50,127 bases of DNA from NCBI GenBank assembly GCA_902793465.1, contig CADBDT010000014.1:1-50127 (forward strand), written 5' to 3'. Under the pieces are notes generated by a model. That model saw only the letters and a list, made by a program, of their open reading frames with translations, was not told the DNA's origin and ran no database searches. Source of the stretch: an uncultured Coriobacteriaceae bacterium (GTDB lineage: Bacteria > Actinomycetota > Coriobacteriia > Coriobacteriales > Atopobiaceae). The translations under genes and the position numbers were made by a program. Positions 27,421 to 34,519 of the stretch are shown one piece after another. The number at the start of each line of letters is the position of its first letter. Position 1 is the stretch's first letter.

Positions 27421-27498
27421 GGGTGCCGTGAGGGGATACTCCCCCTGCGGTACATTGCGAACAATGTACCGCAGGGGGAGTATCCCCTCACGGCACCC
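27421..27498. repeat. Family 2 paired hairpin, perfect 37-bp stem
   Basis: Arms 27421-27457 and 27462-27498 are perfectly complementary with a 4-nt loop (CGAA). From outside in: a copy-specific segment (GGGTGCCGTGA), GGGGATACTCCCCC, TGCGG and TACATTG. It lies 27 bases after the stop of the GH32 gene on the minus strand and 92 bases before the carboxypeptidase start. No T-run on either side. Confidence 0.9.
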
Positions 27499-27524
27499 CT
27501 TCCTCGACCCAAGCGAGGAGGAGC

Positions 27525-28994
27525 CTATCGCGTTACCAGATAGTCAACAACAACCTCGTCCATGGGATACCACGTTTGCTTTGCTGCCTTAAGGTCGTGG
27601 GATATGGTCAGCTCGTCCGACTCTTCGAAGAAGCGGGTGCCAAACACGTAGCATCCGTCGTTTACGAAGATCTCAAGCACGGAGGTGTCCACCAGTATTC
27701 GAACGTTGTGCACCTCGTCGATTGGCGCCTGGCGCAGCTTGCGATCACCGCTCTTGGTCATATCGGTAAACTCAAGCTTTGCAACGCCGTCCTCAAAGCG
27801 AAGCTCAAGGAAATCGCCAAAGCTAATGGTTCCCTTGCCCTCTATGCCTTCGAGCACCACGTCTGCGCACTTCTTGGGAAGCGTAACGGTGCCGTCGAAG
27901 CTCTGGGCCTCGCCACGCAGCGCGTCGATCTCTGCCGGCGGCGCCTGCAGGATGCGACCGCACTTCTCGCAGAGGGTGAGCACGCGCGGGACGGTAAGAA
28001 CACCGCGCCAGGTCTCGGTGGGATTGTCGTAAGCGCGAACGTCGTCCTCGTCGTGCGGCAGGCTCATCCAACCCACGAGCATCGTGCGACCCTTTTCGTC
28101 CACAAGCGTCTGGCAGGCGTAGAAGTCGAAGCCATAGTCCCAGTCCACAAAGGTGTTCTGGTCTATGCCAGCACGCGGCGCCGCGGCATCCATGCGCTCG
28201 GTGTCCTTATGCAACAAATCCACTATGGTGCCGTCGATTGGGAAATACCCTGCCGCATGAACGTTCTGGCACGTGGCGCGCGTGGAGTCCTGAGACTCGA
28301 TGGCCTTTGCCATGCCCTGCGGACAGGTGGAGAGGAACTCCTTGCCGTTTAGCACTATGCGGTCGGGGCACTCCCACATATAGCCAAAGGGCTTCTGTTC
28401 CAGGTTGGTAACGGAGCCGGCCATCTCCCAGTTGTATCCGTCTTCGGAGTCGTACATCATAATGGCGCCGCGCGAGTCTGCAAGCGTACGTGCCCCCAGC
28501 AGCATGTGGAGCTTCCCGTCCTGCTTCCACACCTTGGGATCGCGCACATGGCAGCTGCAGTAAGCGGGATATCCCGAGTTATCGAGCACAACCTCCTTGC
28601 CCTCCATGTTTATGCCGTTGTAGGAGCGCATGAGCGTCTGGTTGGCAAGGCGTCCGGACGTGGTGCCGTCGCCCTCCTCCTCGCGCACGTTGCCCGTGTA
28701 GTAGAACCAGGCCTCATCCACATCCTCGTTTATGTACGCGCCACCAGAGTACGATCCGTCGGCGTCGGCAGTCGATCCGGGGAATATGTGGCAGCCCAGG
28801 AACACGTAGTGTACGAGGTCACGCGTGGCAAAGTGACCCCATCCGTGTGGTGAGTCAAAGTCACCCGGATACGTTGGGGCGTTCTGGCAGAAGAAGTGGT
28901 ACGTACCCTTAAACTGGCATAGGCCATTGGGGTCGGAGATGGAACCGTTGTAGGGTGCGATGTGCAGTTTAGGTCGCCAGGAGTCGTTGCTCAT
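27525..28994 (-). CDS. Glycoside hydrolase family 32 (sucrose-6-phosphate hydrolase/invertase type)
   Basis: A 489-residue protein. The GH32 nucleophile block is SDPNG (in PYNGSISDPNGLCQF), the RDP motif is in HVRDPKVW, and the acid/base glutamate lies in MWECPD. A C-terminal beta-sandwich follows (residues about 350-489, LVDTSVLEIFVNDG). It cleaves the fructose side of sucrose, sucrose-6-phosphate or fructans. No signal peptide is seen, so an intracellular substrate is likely. No transporter, fructokinase or regulator gene lies next to it. The start ATG 28994 has AAAGG 6 nt upstream. Confidence 0.9.
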   Translation of the reverse strand: MSNDSWRPKLHIAPYNGSISDPNGLCQFKGTYHFFCQNAPTYPGDFDSPHGWGHFATRDLVHYVFLGCHIFPGSTADADGSYSGGAYINEDVDEAWFYYTGNVREEEGDGTTSGRLANQTLMRSYNGINMEGKEVVLDNSGYPAYCSCHVRDPKVWKQDGKLHMLLGARTLADSRGAIMMYDSEDGYNWEMAGSVTNLEQKPFGYMWECPDRIVLNGKEFLSTCPQGMAKAIESQDSTRATCQNVHAAGYFPIDGTIVDLLHKDTERMDAAAPRAGIDQNTFVDWDYGFDFYACQTLVDEKGRTMLVGWMSLPHDEDDVRAYDNPTETWRGVLTVPRVLTLCEKCGRILQAPPAEIDALRGEAQSFDGTVTLPKKCADVVLEGIEGKGTISFGDFLELRFEDGVAKLEFTDMTKSGDRKLRQAPIDEVHNVRILVDTSVLEIFVNDGCYVFGTRFFEESDELTISHDLKAAKQTWYPMDEVVVDYLVTR

Positions 28995-29105
28995 GCTCAT
29001 CCTTTCGTTGGGTGCAAACAATACCAATGTTACGTGAGAACGATTCCATAGGGAATGGGCAATGCGCGAGCGGTAGCCATATGCGCGTTAAAACTAACGA
29101 TGATG

Positions 29106-29266
29106 ACCGCAAATAGCCTGCCCCCCAAGCAGAGGCTGAAACCGCGAGGCGCCATGGAAAGCAGCCGCGCGCAGTTCCGCAGTGAAACGAGGACTGTTTG
29201 AGCACGGCGCTTGTCCATGGCGCCGGAAGGTTTCGGCCTCTGTTTGGGGGGCAGGCTATTTGCGGT
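29106..29266 (-). repeat. Family 1 hairpin, copy 2
   Basis: This fills most of the gap between the GH32 start and the SpoIIE-phosphatase stop (29285). The basal arms start at 29106 and end at 29266 and pair in three helices: ACCGCAAATAGCCTGCCCCC with its complement, then AGAGGC/GCCTCT and GAAACC/GGTTTC, then GGCGCCATGG/CCATGGCGCC. The apex (29164-29208, exactly 45 nt) read on the minus strand is GCCGTGCTCAAACAGTCC, a loop, and GGAACTGCGCGCGGC. No gene is seen in this gap. Confidence 0.85.
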
Positions 29267-29284
29267 CCTACGTCCCGCCCTTTT

Positions 29285-30457
29285 CTAGAAGTAGCTTACC
29301 TTTACGTGTTTGTTCGCCTTCTCCAGCAGTTTGGCCAGCTCCTTTGCAAGACCGACCTTGGCTCCGTAGCCAAACGCTACGCCAAGCTCACGGTATGCAG
29401 GATTCTCGGCTCGGCCAACAAAGAGGTTTACGTCCGTCGCTTCTTCGAAGAGCAGGTGCGTAAGCTGCGACGCGCCGTCCGTACCACGCGTCCACTCGTC
29501 GTGGCGCAAGTTCTCCCCCATGTAGTCCTGGGCATACTCGACCACGCGCTGCATGGTAATCATGCCCTCGCAGGTAAGCTCCACGCCCTCTATTTTGGAA
29601 ATAGGTGGTATGCCATCGGTTATTGTTTGGCCAACTGCCTCAACCTCCGTACCAAGGAAATCGGCAGCCAGCGATGCCGTGGTTCCGCCGCATACGGCGT
29701 GTTTTCCGCGCTTGGCAAAAAAGAGGTTGAGCATGCGGTTGGTGTCGTTGCGGTCTGCCGGAGGCCCAAAAAGTACGTTTACCGCGCAGTGGGGTCGTGC
29801 TTGCACAATGCAGGACGTCGTGTCGTCCTTCGGCTTGAACGCGTAGAGTCGCACGCATTCCTCTACCAGATGCGATGCAAGATTGCGCGAGCTTAGTCCA
29901 CGTGGCATCAAGCCCTCGAGATAGGCCGCTATGTCCTCGAGCTTCCAGTTGTAGTTGTACTTGTTGTCGGGTCCCGCATAGGGGCATCCATCACTCATGG
30001 CAACAAGGGCATCCCCCTTGCGAAGATGAAGGCGGGACTGCCAAATCTGCTTGCCGCCAATGTTAATTTCCGTATGGGGATACTCTATGGACTTGCCGTC
30101 CCGCAAAAGGAGCATGGGAGGGTTCTCAAACTGTATGATCTCCGCCGCGCCCTGTGGGTCCAGCAGCATTATGGTAAAAGTAGAGTAGGCGACTCCGTGC
30201 TCGGAGGTAACGGGAAGCGTCGCGGCAACCGTTTCCACGCAGTCTTCCACGCTCAAGTTTGCGTTGAGCATGGTGGAGAGTATGGTTGCGGTTAGCGTAG
30301 AAAGAATGCTCGCCTTAACCCCGCTGCCCAGGCCGTCGGCCAGCACGACGACGGAAGACCCGTCTGCCCTCTGCGCCATCTCCACGTGGTCGCCGCACAG
30401 TTCCTCGTTAACGTGGTTTTCGCTCTTGTATCCTATGTCGTAGTAAAGCTTAGCCAT
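29285..30457 (-). CDS. PP2C/SpoIIE-type Ser/Thr phosphatase paired with a sensory hydrogenase
   Basis: A 390-residue soluble protein. Residues 1-240 are a SpoIIE/PP2C-type phosphatase: GDHVEM, VVLADGLGSGVKAS, ALVAMSDGCPYAG and a final DDTTSCIV. Residues 240-390 form an additional domain that I do not recognise, with the sequence AVCGGTTASLAADFLG near its start. It overlaps the hydrogenase gene by 8 bases. Pairing of a PP2C phosphatase with a PAS-bearing group C [FeFe] hydrogenase is known from comparative genomics of anaerobes and is thought to link redox or H2 sensing to protein dephosphorylation. The target is unknown. A family 1 hairpin follows the stop codon. Confidence 0.85.
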   Translation of the reverse strand: MAKLYYDIGYKSENHVNEELCGDHVEMAQRADGSSVVVLADGLGSGVKASILSTLTATILSTMLNANLSVEDCVETVAATLPVTSEHGVAYSTFTIMLLDPQGAAEIIQFENPPMLLLRDGKSIEYPHTEINIGGKQIWQSRLHLRKGDALVAMSDGCPYAGPDNKYNYNWKLEDIAAYLEGLMPRGLSSRNLASHLVEECVRLYAFKPKDDTTSCIVQARPHCAVNVLFGPPADRNDTNRMLNLFFAKRGKHAVCGGTTASLAADFLGTEVEAVGQTITDGIPPISKIEGVELTCEGMITMQRVVEYAQDYMGENLRHDEWTRGTDGASQLTHLLFEEATDVNLFVGRAENPAYRELGVAFGYGAKVGLAKELAKLLEKANKHVKVSYF

Positions 30458-32126
30458 GGACAACCGTTTCCTTAAGCTTGGTGAGCGCTATCTTTGTTTC
30501 TGCCGTGGTCTCGCCCAGAAGCGAGGCGATCTCCTGCACCACGCGCATTTGCTTGTTTACCATCTCGTCCGCAATCTCGGCGGTCTGCCTGCTTAGCTCC
30601 TCCTGCGCAACCTGTGCCTCCACCTTGTTGGTAACGTCGCGCATAATGCATATGAGCGTGTGGTCGTCCTCTGTGGGCACAATGGTCTGGTCCACGTAGC
30701 GCTCGCAGTCCGCAAGGTACTTGCGCTCGTCCACGACGCTCTTGCCCTCCTCCACCGCCTGCTCGAAGGGCTCGGCATCCAGCACGCTTTCCACATGCTC
30801 GCCAAGCAGTACGGATTCGTCGCGCAGGTTAAGGATGCGCAGGGCCGCCGGGTTGACCTGCTGGATTTCCATCTGGTCGTTAAGGATTACGATGCCGTTG
30901 GGCGTGTATTCGGCAATACCACTCGATACCGCCTCGGCCTTGTCCTTGAGGTACGGCAGGCACATGGATATCTCGGCCTTGCCCTGAAGTATTGCCACGG
31001 CCTTCTCTCTACAGGTGTCGTAGCCACACGTGCCGCAGTTAAGCTCGTCTGCGACCGTGGTCTTTCCCATCTGCCGCAGCACACCTCGAATTTCGGCATC
31101 GGACGGTATGCGACTGTCGGACACCATCACCTCGAAGCCCTTGTGCAGCTCCTGTTCGCTCGGTTGCTGGACCTCAAACTGCTTGCTTCCCGCAAAGCGC
31201 GCGACGGCAAGGTAATCGGCCACGGGGCTGTGGTGCTGCTTTCCCATTACGGGGCCGCCAACGCAGCTGCCAGCGCACATGCTCATCTCTATAAAGCAGT
31301 TGCTCACCGTTCCGCGCTCTATGTCCGCAAGCACCGCCATGCAGTTTTCTATGCCATCCACGGCCATATACTCGTAGCCCGCCGCGGAGCAGGTCATGGT
31401 CTTTAGGATGCCGCCCGTCGTGGGGAACAAGCGTGCCCTGCCGCCGGGGGAATCCTTTATGGGGGCCTTTAGTTCAATTCCCTCTTCCTCAAGCCATTCC
31501 GCAAGCTCCTCGAAAGTTAGAACCGCGTCCACTATGTCGCGCGATCCCTGGCCTTCGTCCTTCTTTGCCACGCAGGGCCCAATGAATACGGTCCGTGCCT
31601 GCGGATTGCGCTTTTTTATGTCCGCGCAATGCGCCTGCATGGGGCTCATTACGTCGGCAAGGTATATGAGCTCGTCGGGGAAGTGCTTTTGTATAAGGAG
31701 GTTAACGCTGTGGCAGCACGACGATATAACGATGTCCTGCGTGCCTTGGGCCAGCATCCTGTCGTACTCGTTTGCCACCATCGTGGCGCCGATTGCCGTC
31801 TCCTCCACCTCGGCGAAACCGAGGGCATACAACGCCTCCCGCATGCCATCTATGCCAATTCCCTCGAAGCGCGCCGCAAAGGAAGGGGCAAGGCTCACCA
31901 CAACGTGGTCGCGAGCCATAAGCATGAGCTTTACCTTCTCGATTTCGGACACGATCTCCTTTGCATCCTGTGGGCACACCACAAAGCAGGTACCGCAGAG
32001 TATGCAGTCGTCCGCAATAATGTGGGCTTGGTTTCCCGAGAATCGAATCGACTTTACGGGACAATGGCGAATGCATTTGTAGCAGTTCTTGCAGTTGGAC
32101 TTCTTGAGTCGCAAGCAATCAGACAT
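30450..32126 (-). CDS. Putative sensory (group C) [FeFe] hydrogenase with PAS domain
   Basis: A 558-residue protein. N-terminal 2x[4Fe-4S] ferredoxin (CKNCYKCIRHCP and CILCGTCFVVCP). Then the H-cluster domain: L1 is SSCCHS (Cys137/138), L2 is IGPCVAKKDE (Cys185) and L3 is MSMCAGSCVGG (Cys284, 288), so the cluster cysteines are kept although the motifs differ from catalytic enzymes (TSCCP and MACPGGC). Next is an Fe-S domain with Cys364, 367, 372 and 389, a PAS domain (about 400-510) and a helical C-terminus. This domain order matches the HydS-like sensory hydrogenases rather than a bulk H2 enzyme. ATG 32126 has GGGAGGG 4-5 nt upstream. No hydE/F/G maturase is in the window. Confidence 0.87.
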   Translation of the reverse strand: MSDCLRLKKSNCKNCYKCIRHCPVKSIRFSGNQAHIIADDCILCGTCFVVCPQDAKEIVSEIEKVKLMLMARDHVVVSLAPSFAARFEGIGIDGMREALYALGFAEVEETAIGATMVANEYDRMLAQGTQDIVISSCCHSVNLLIQKHFPDELIYLADVMSPMQAHCADIKKRNPQARTVFIGPCVAKKDEGQGSRDIVDAVLTFEELAEWLEEEGIELKAPIKDSPGGRARLFPTTGGILKTMTCSAAGYEYMAVDGIENCMAVLADIERGTVSNCFIEMSMCAGSCVGGPVMGKQHHSPVADYLAVARFAGSKQFEVQQPSEQELHKGFEVMVSDSRIPSDAEIRGVLRQMGKTTVADELNCGTCGYDTCREKAVAILQGKAEISMCLPYLKDKAEAVSSGIAEYTPNGIVILNDQMEIQQVNPAALRILNLRDESVLLGEHVESVLDAEPFEQAVEEGKSVVDERKYLADCERYVDQTIVPTEDDHTLICIMRDVTNKVEAQVAQEELSRQTAEIADEMVNKQMRVVQEIASLLGETTAETKIALTKLKETVVHG

Positions 32127-32245
32127 AAACCCTCCCCCAAATGATTGTGCGGCAAAATGCGACAGCTTGTAGCGCGCATGCGTCCATTCTACTCCACCGC
32201 CACTTCCCGCCACCATACATATAGGTTACTGGCAGGCATGGCCAT

Positions 32246-32286
32246 GCAGACCTCTCAAGAGGGAGTACCCCCCTTGAGAGGTCTGC
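32246..32286. repeat. Family 2 hairpin, single-unit form
   Basis: The arms GCAGACCTCTCAAG and CTTGAGAGGTCTGC (14 bp, perfect) enclose one GGGAGTACCCC palindrome. It is half of the structure at 15151-15226 with different outer arms. It ends 4 bases before the stop codon of the small minus-strand gene that follows, which supports that gene being real. Confidence 0.8.
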
Positions 32287-32289
32287 TGT

Positions 32290-32478
32290 CTAAAGCATGT
32301 CGCGCCGCTTCCTGCATGCGGGACAGTCGCACATTACCGCCTTGTCGAGCATCATTAGGTTTCTGATGCTGGAACGTCGTGCCTCTTCGCGCGCCTCGCT
32401 CTCCTGCGCCACACGCGCACGCATGGCAAGGTGTTCCGAAAGCGTCATCTTCTTCTTTTTGTCGGTGCGCCGCACCAT
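32290..32478 (-). CDS. Small basic protein with a CxCxxC motif
   Basis: A 62-residue, Lys/Arg-rich protein: a helical charged N-terminal half (LSEHLAMRARVAQESEAREEARR) and a C-terminal Cys cluster CDCPACRKR. The cysteines could bind a metal or an Fe-S cluster, but two or three cysteines alone would need a partner. ATG 32478 has GGGAGG 8 nt upstream. It diverges from the metallophosphoesterase gene and lies upstream of the sensory hydrogenase on the same strand, with 163 bases and a hairpin between, so co-transcription is uncertain. I do not recognise the family. Confidence 0.6.
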   Translation of the reverse strand: MVRRTDKKKKMTLSEHLAMRARVAQESEAREEARRSSIRNLMMLDKAVMCDCPACRKRRDML

Positions 32479-32574
32479 GCCTGCCACCTCCCAGCATGCT
32501 TACGTAGGCGTATCCGTTTGTCGGCTTTTTTATATTACAATGCGTGTTGGCTCACAACAGCGGAAGGCGCGCAG

Positions 32575-33372
32575 ATGACCGAATCCTTCTATACAATACC
32601 GGGGGCACCGCATCTGGCGCTTCTCTCCGACCTGCATAACAGGGACTACAAGCCGGCAATCAAAAGCGTCCAGAGGCGAAAGCCAGGAATCATTTGCGTT
32701 ACCGGCGACATAATATATGGCTCCGCACCAGAGGGAGACGTATCGCCGCTGGTGGCACAGCCCAACGCGCTCGCTCTCTTGCGCGCCTGCGCAGCCATCG
32801 CACCTACATATGTGAGCCTGGGCAACCACGAGTGGATGCTGGACCAACAGGACCTGGTCAGCATGCGAGCCACCGGAGCCGTTGTCTTGGACAACAGCTG
32901 GGAAGAACGCGACGGCCTTGTAATAGGCGGATTGACCTCGGGTTACGTTATGAGGCAACGCCGACGTCTTGCCGATATGCCGGCAGAGGAGCTAGCCAAG
33001 AGGAGATACCACGACAGGGGCGGCATCGCAAGCATGCTAAAGACTCCCGCCGAGCTTCTTTTGGAACGTGTTCCCGACGACGACTGGCTCATTCCGTTTG
33101 CGGCAACGCCTGGCTACCACATACTCCTTTCCCACCACCCGGAGTACCGGCGGCTTGTTCCCAAGGGCATCGAGCTCATGCTTTCGGGCCACACCCATGG
33201 CGGACAATGGCGCTTTTTTGGCCGTGGGGCATATGCGCCAGGCCAAGGCGTGTGGCCCAAGCTCACAAAGGGCGTATATGACGGGCGACTGGTGGTCTCG
33301 GCAGGACTCAGCAACACCGCCCCAGTACCGCGCTTCTTCAACCCCACAGAGGTGGTGTACGTACGGGGTTAG
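32575..33372 (+). CDS. Calcineurin-like metallophosphoesterase (YkuE/YaeI type)
   Basis: A 265-residue protein with all five motif blocks of the family: SDLHN, TGDII, GNHEW, a histidine in LLSHHPEY, and GHTHGGQ. Related YkuE proteins act on membrane or wall phospho-compounds; no signal peptide or membrane helix is seen here, so the substrate is open. The open frame extends upstream to 32431, but ATG 32575 with CGGAAGG upstream gives a start directly before the first motif. It is alone on the plus strand between minus-strand genes. Confidence 0.85.
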   Translation: MTESFYTIPGAPHLALLSDLHNRDYKPAIKSVQRRKPGIICVTGDIIYGSAPEGDVSPLVAQPNALALLRACAAIAPTYVSLGNHEWMLDQQDLVSMRATGAVVLDNSWEERDGLVIGGLTSGYVMRQRRRLADMPAEELAKRRYHDRGGIASMLKTPAELLLERVPDDDWLIPFAATPGYHILLSHHPEYRRLVPKGIELMLSGHTHGGQWRFFGRGAYAPGQGVWPKLTKGVYDGRLVVSAGLSNTAPVPRFFNPTEVVYVRG

Positions 33373-33406
33373 CCAAACATGGGTGTGTACCCCTATGTTA
33401 GTCTGA

Positions 33407-33532
33407 CCCTAAAGAATCGTCGAATCCTTCCGGCGACCCAAAAAGCGCCGTGCTCAAACAGTCCTCGCATAGCTGCGGAACTGCGCGCGGCTGTTTTTTG
33501 GGTCATCTCACGGATTCGACGCTTCTTTAGGG
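33407..33532 (+). repeat. Family 1 hairpin, copy 3
   Basis: It lies between the convergent ends of the metallophosphoesterase and EAL-domain genes. The outer arms (33408-33427 with 33512-33531) pair over 20 bp with one mismatch; after a 7-by-7 internal loop the inner arms GACCCAAAAA and TTTTTTGGGTC pair. The apex 33447-33491 is 45 nt with GCCGTGCTCAAACAGTCC and GGAACTGCGCGCGGC. The basal arms have no similarity to those of the other two copies. There is a T-run, but inside the stem rather than after it. Confidence 0.85.
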
Positions 33533-33555
33533 GCGGGTTCGTTGCAATGCCGGCT

Positions 33556-34332
33556 CTATCCCTCTACCAAGGCCACGTAGTCTTCCAAGCTCATGGGCTT
33601 GGCAAGACCGAATCCCTGCGCCATGGGAATGCCAGCAGCAGCAACGGCCGCGCGCTCCTCGTCGTTTTCCACGGTCTCGGCTACAAGCTTTACGCCCAGC
33701 TCCTGCGCAGCGGTCACAACGTTGGCAAGCTGGTCTGCATCGCCGTCGCGCCAGAGAGCGGCAGCCACCTTTATGGTCTTTATGCCCATGTCCGCAAACG
33801 TACGCAGCACGTCGGCGTCGGCAGCGAAGTTGTCTGCAATCAGCCCGAAGCCCTCTGCAACCAGCGAGGGTATGAGGCTGTCCACAACCCTCTTGTCCTT
33901 GCAGATAAACTCCTCGCTCAGCTCGATGCGCAACTGTCCGTGGTCAACCTTGTGCCAGTCTGCCGTCGCCGCAAGGCGCTTTGCGAAGTCCTTGTCTTCC
34001 GCATGCTGGGTGGAGATGTTTAGTGCCGCAGGCAACTGGCGCGCACAGCTCTTGGTGGTACCCAAGAAGTCACACATGGCCTCCGCCATGCACCAGTCCA
34101 GACCGCATATGGTATGGGTGCGCTCGAGTGAGGGTACGAATGCGGCCGCAGGGACCACGGTGCCGTCTTCGGGAAGTGTCCAGCGTACCAGGGTTTCGGT
34201 TCCGACCACATGGCCGTCTGCCAGGTCGAACGCGGGCTGGACGAACGGAACGAACTCGTTTTCCTCGACGGCGCGGGCAACGTCCTCGATTATAAGCTTG
34301 TCGTCCTCTGCCTGGATTTCGTACTCGTCCAT
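33556..34332 (-). CDS. EAL-domain protein with degenerate active site
   Basis: A 258-residue, stand-alone cytoplasmic EAL domain. The fold is well kept: ETLVRW (46-51, for EALVRW), LNIS (Asn105), RIELSE (Glu137), AETVEN (for AEGVE) and QGFGLAKPM. However, the metal motif DDFG reads DNFA (167-170) and KID reads KVA (188-190). Active c-di-GMP phosphodiesterases need both aspartates of DDFG, so this protein is probably a c-di-GMP binder or an inactive signalling scaffold. GGGGGAG precedes ATG 34332. No GGDEF gene is in the window. The neighbouring phosphatase and polyphosphate genes also suggest a signalling setting. Confidence 0.8.
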   Translation of the reverse strand: MDEYEIQAEDDKLIIEDVARAVEENEFVPFVQPAFDLADGHVVGTETLVRWTLPEDGTVVPAAAFVPSLERTHTICGLDWCMAEAMCDFLGTTKSCARQLPAALNISTQHAEDKDFAKRLAATADWHKVDHGQLRIELSEEFICKDKRVVDSLIPSLVAEGFGLIADNFAADADVLRTFADMGIKTIKVAAALWRDGDADQLANVVTAAQELGVKLVAETVENDEERAAVAAAGIPMAQGFGLAKPMSLEDYVALVEG

Positions 34333-34435
34333 AAAAACTCCCCCTCTTCTTTTTTAATCCTAGAGCATATTCTACGTTACCTGCATCTACGTGCGACTGT
34401 GCTTTCGGCGTGTGACATCTGTGGTGTACGTATCC

Positions 34436-34502
34436 CCTATTTGCGTAAATAGGAAGTGGGACAAAAGGCACGCTCTTGGTTGCAGTGCCTTTTGCCCCAC
34501 TT
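34436..34502 (-). terminator. Tandem hairpins after the carbohydrate-binding protein gene
   Basis: The first hairpin (34454-34502) pairs AAGTGGGACAAAAGGCAC with GTGCCTTTTGCCCCACTT, one mismatch in 18. Directly after it on the minus strand a 7-bp hairpin CCTATTT/AAATAGG (34436-34453) follows. It begins 18 bases past the stop at 34520 and probably ends that transcript. There is no long T-run. Confidence 0.6.
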
Positions 34503-34519
34503 GCCGTTGCCTAGCAAGA

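Noticed and set aside
34333..34519. c-di-GMP riboswitch upstream of the EAL-domain gene
   Set aside because: No GEMM-type core was recognised; the region contains only the terminator-like hairpins of the neighbouring gene.
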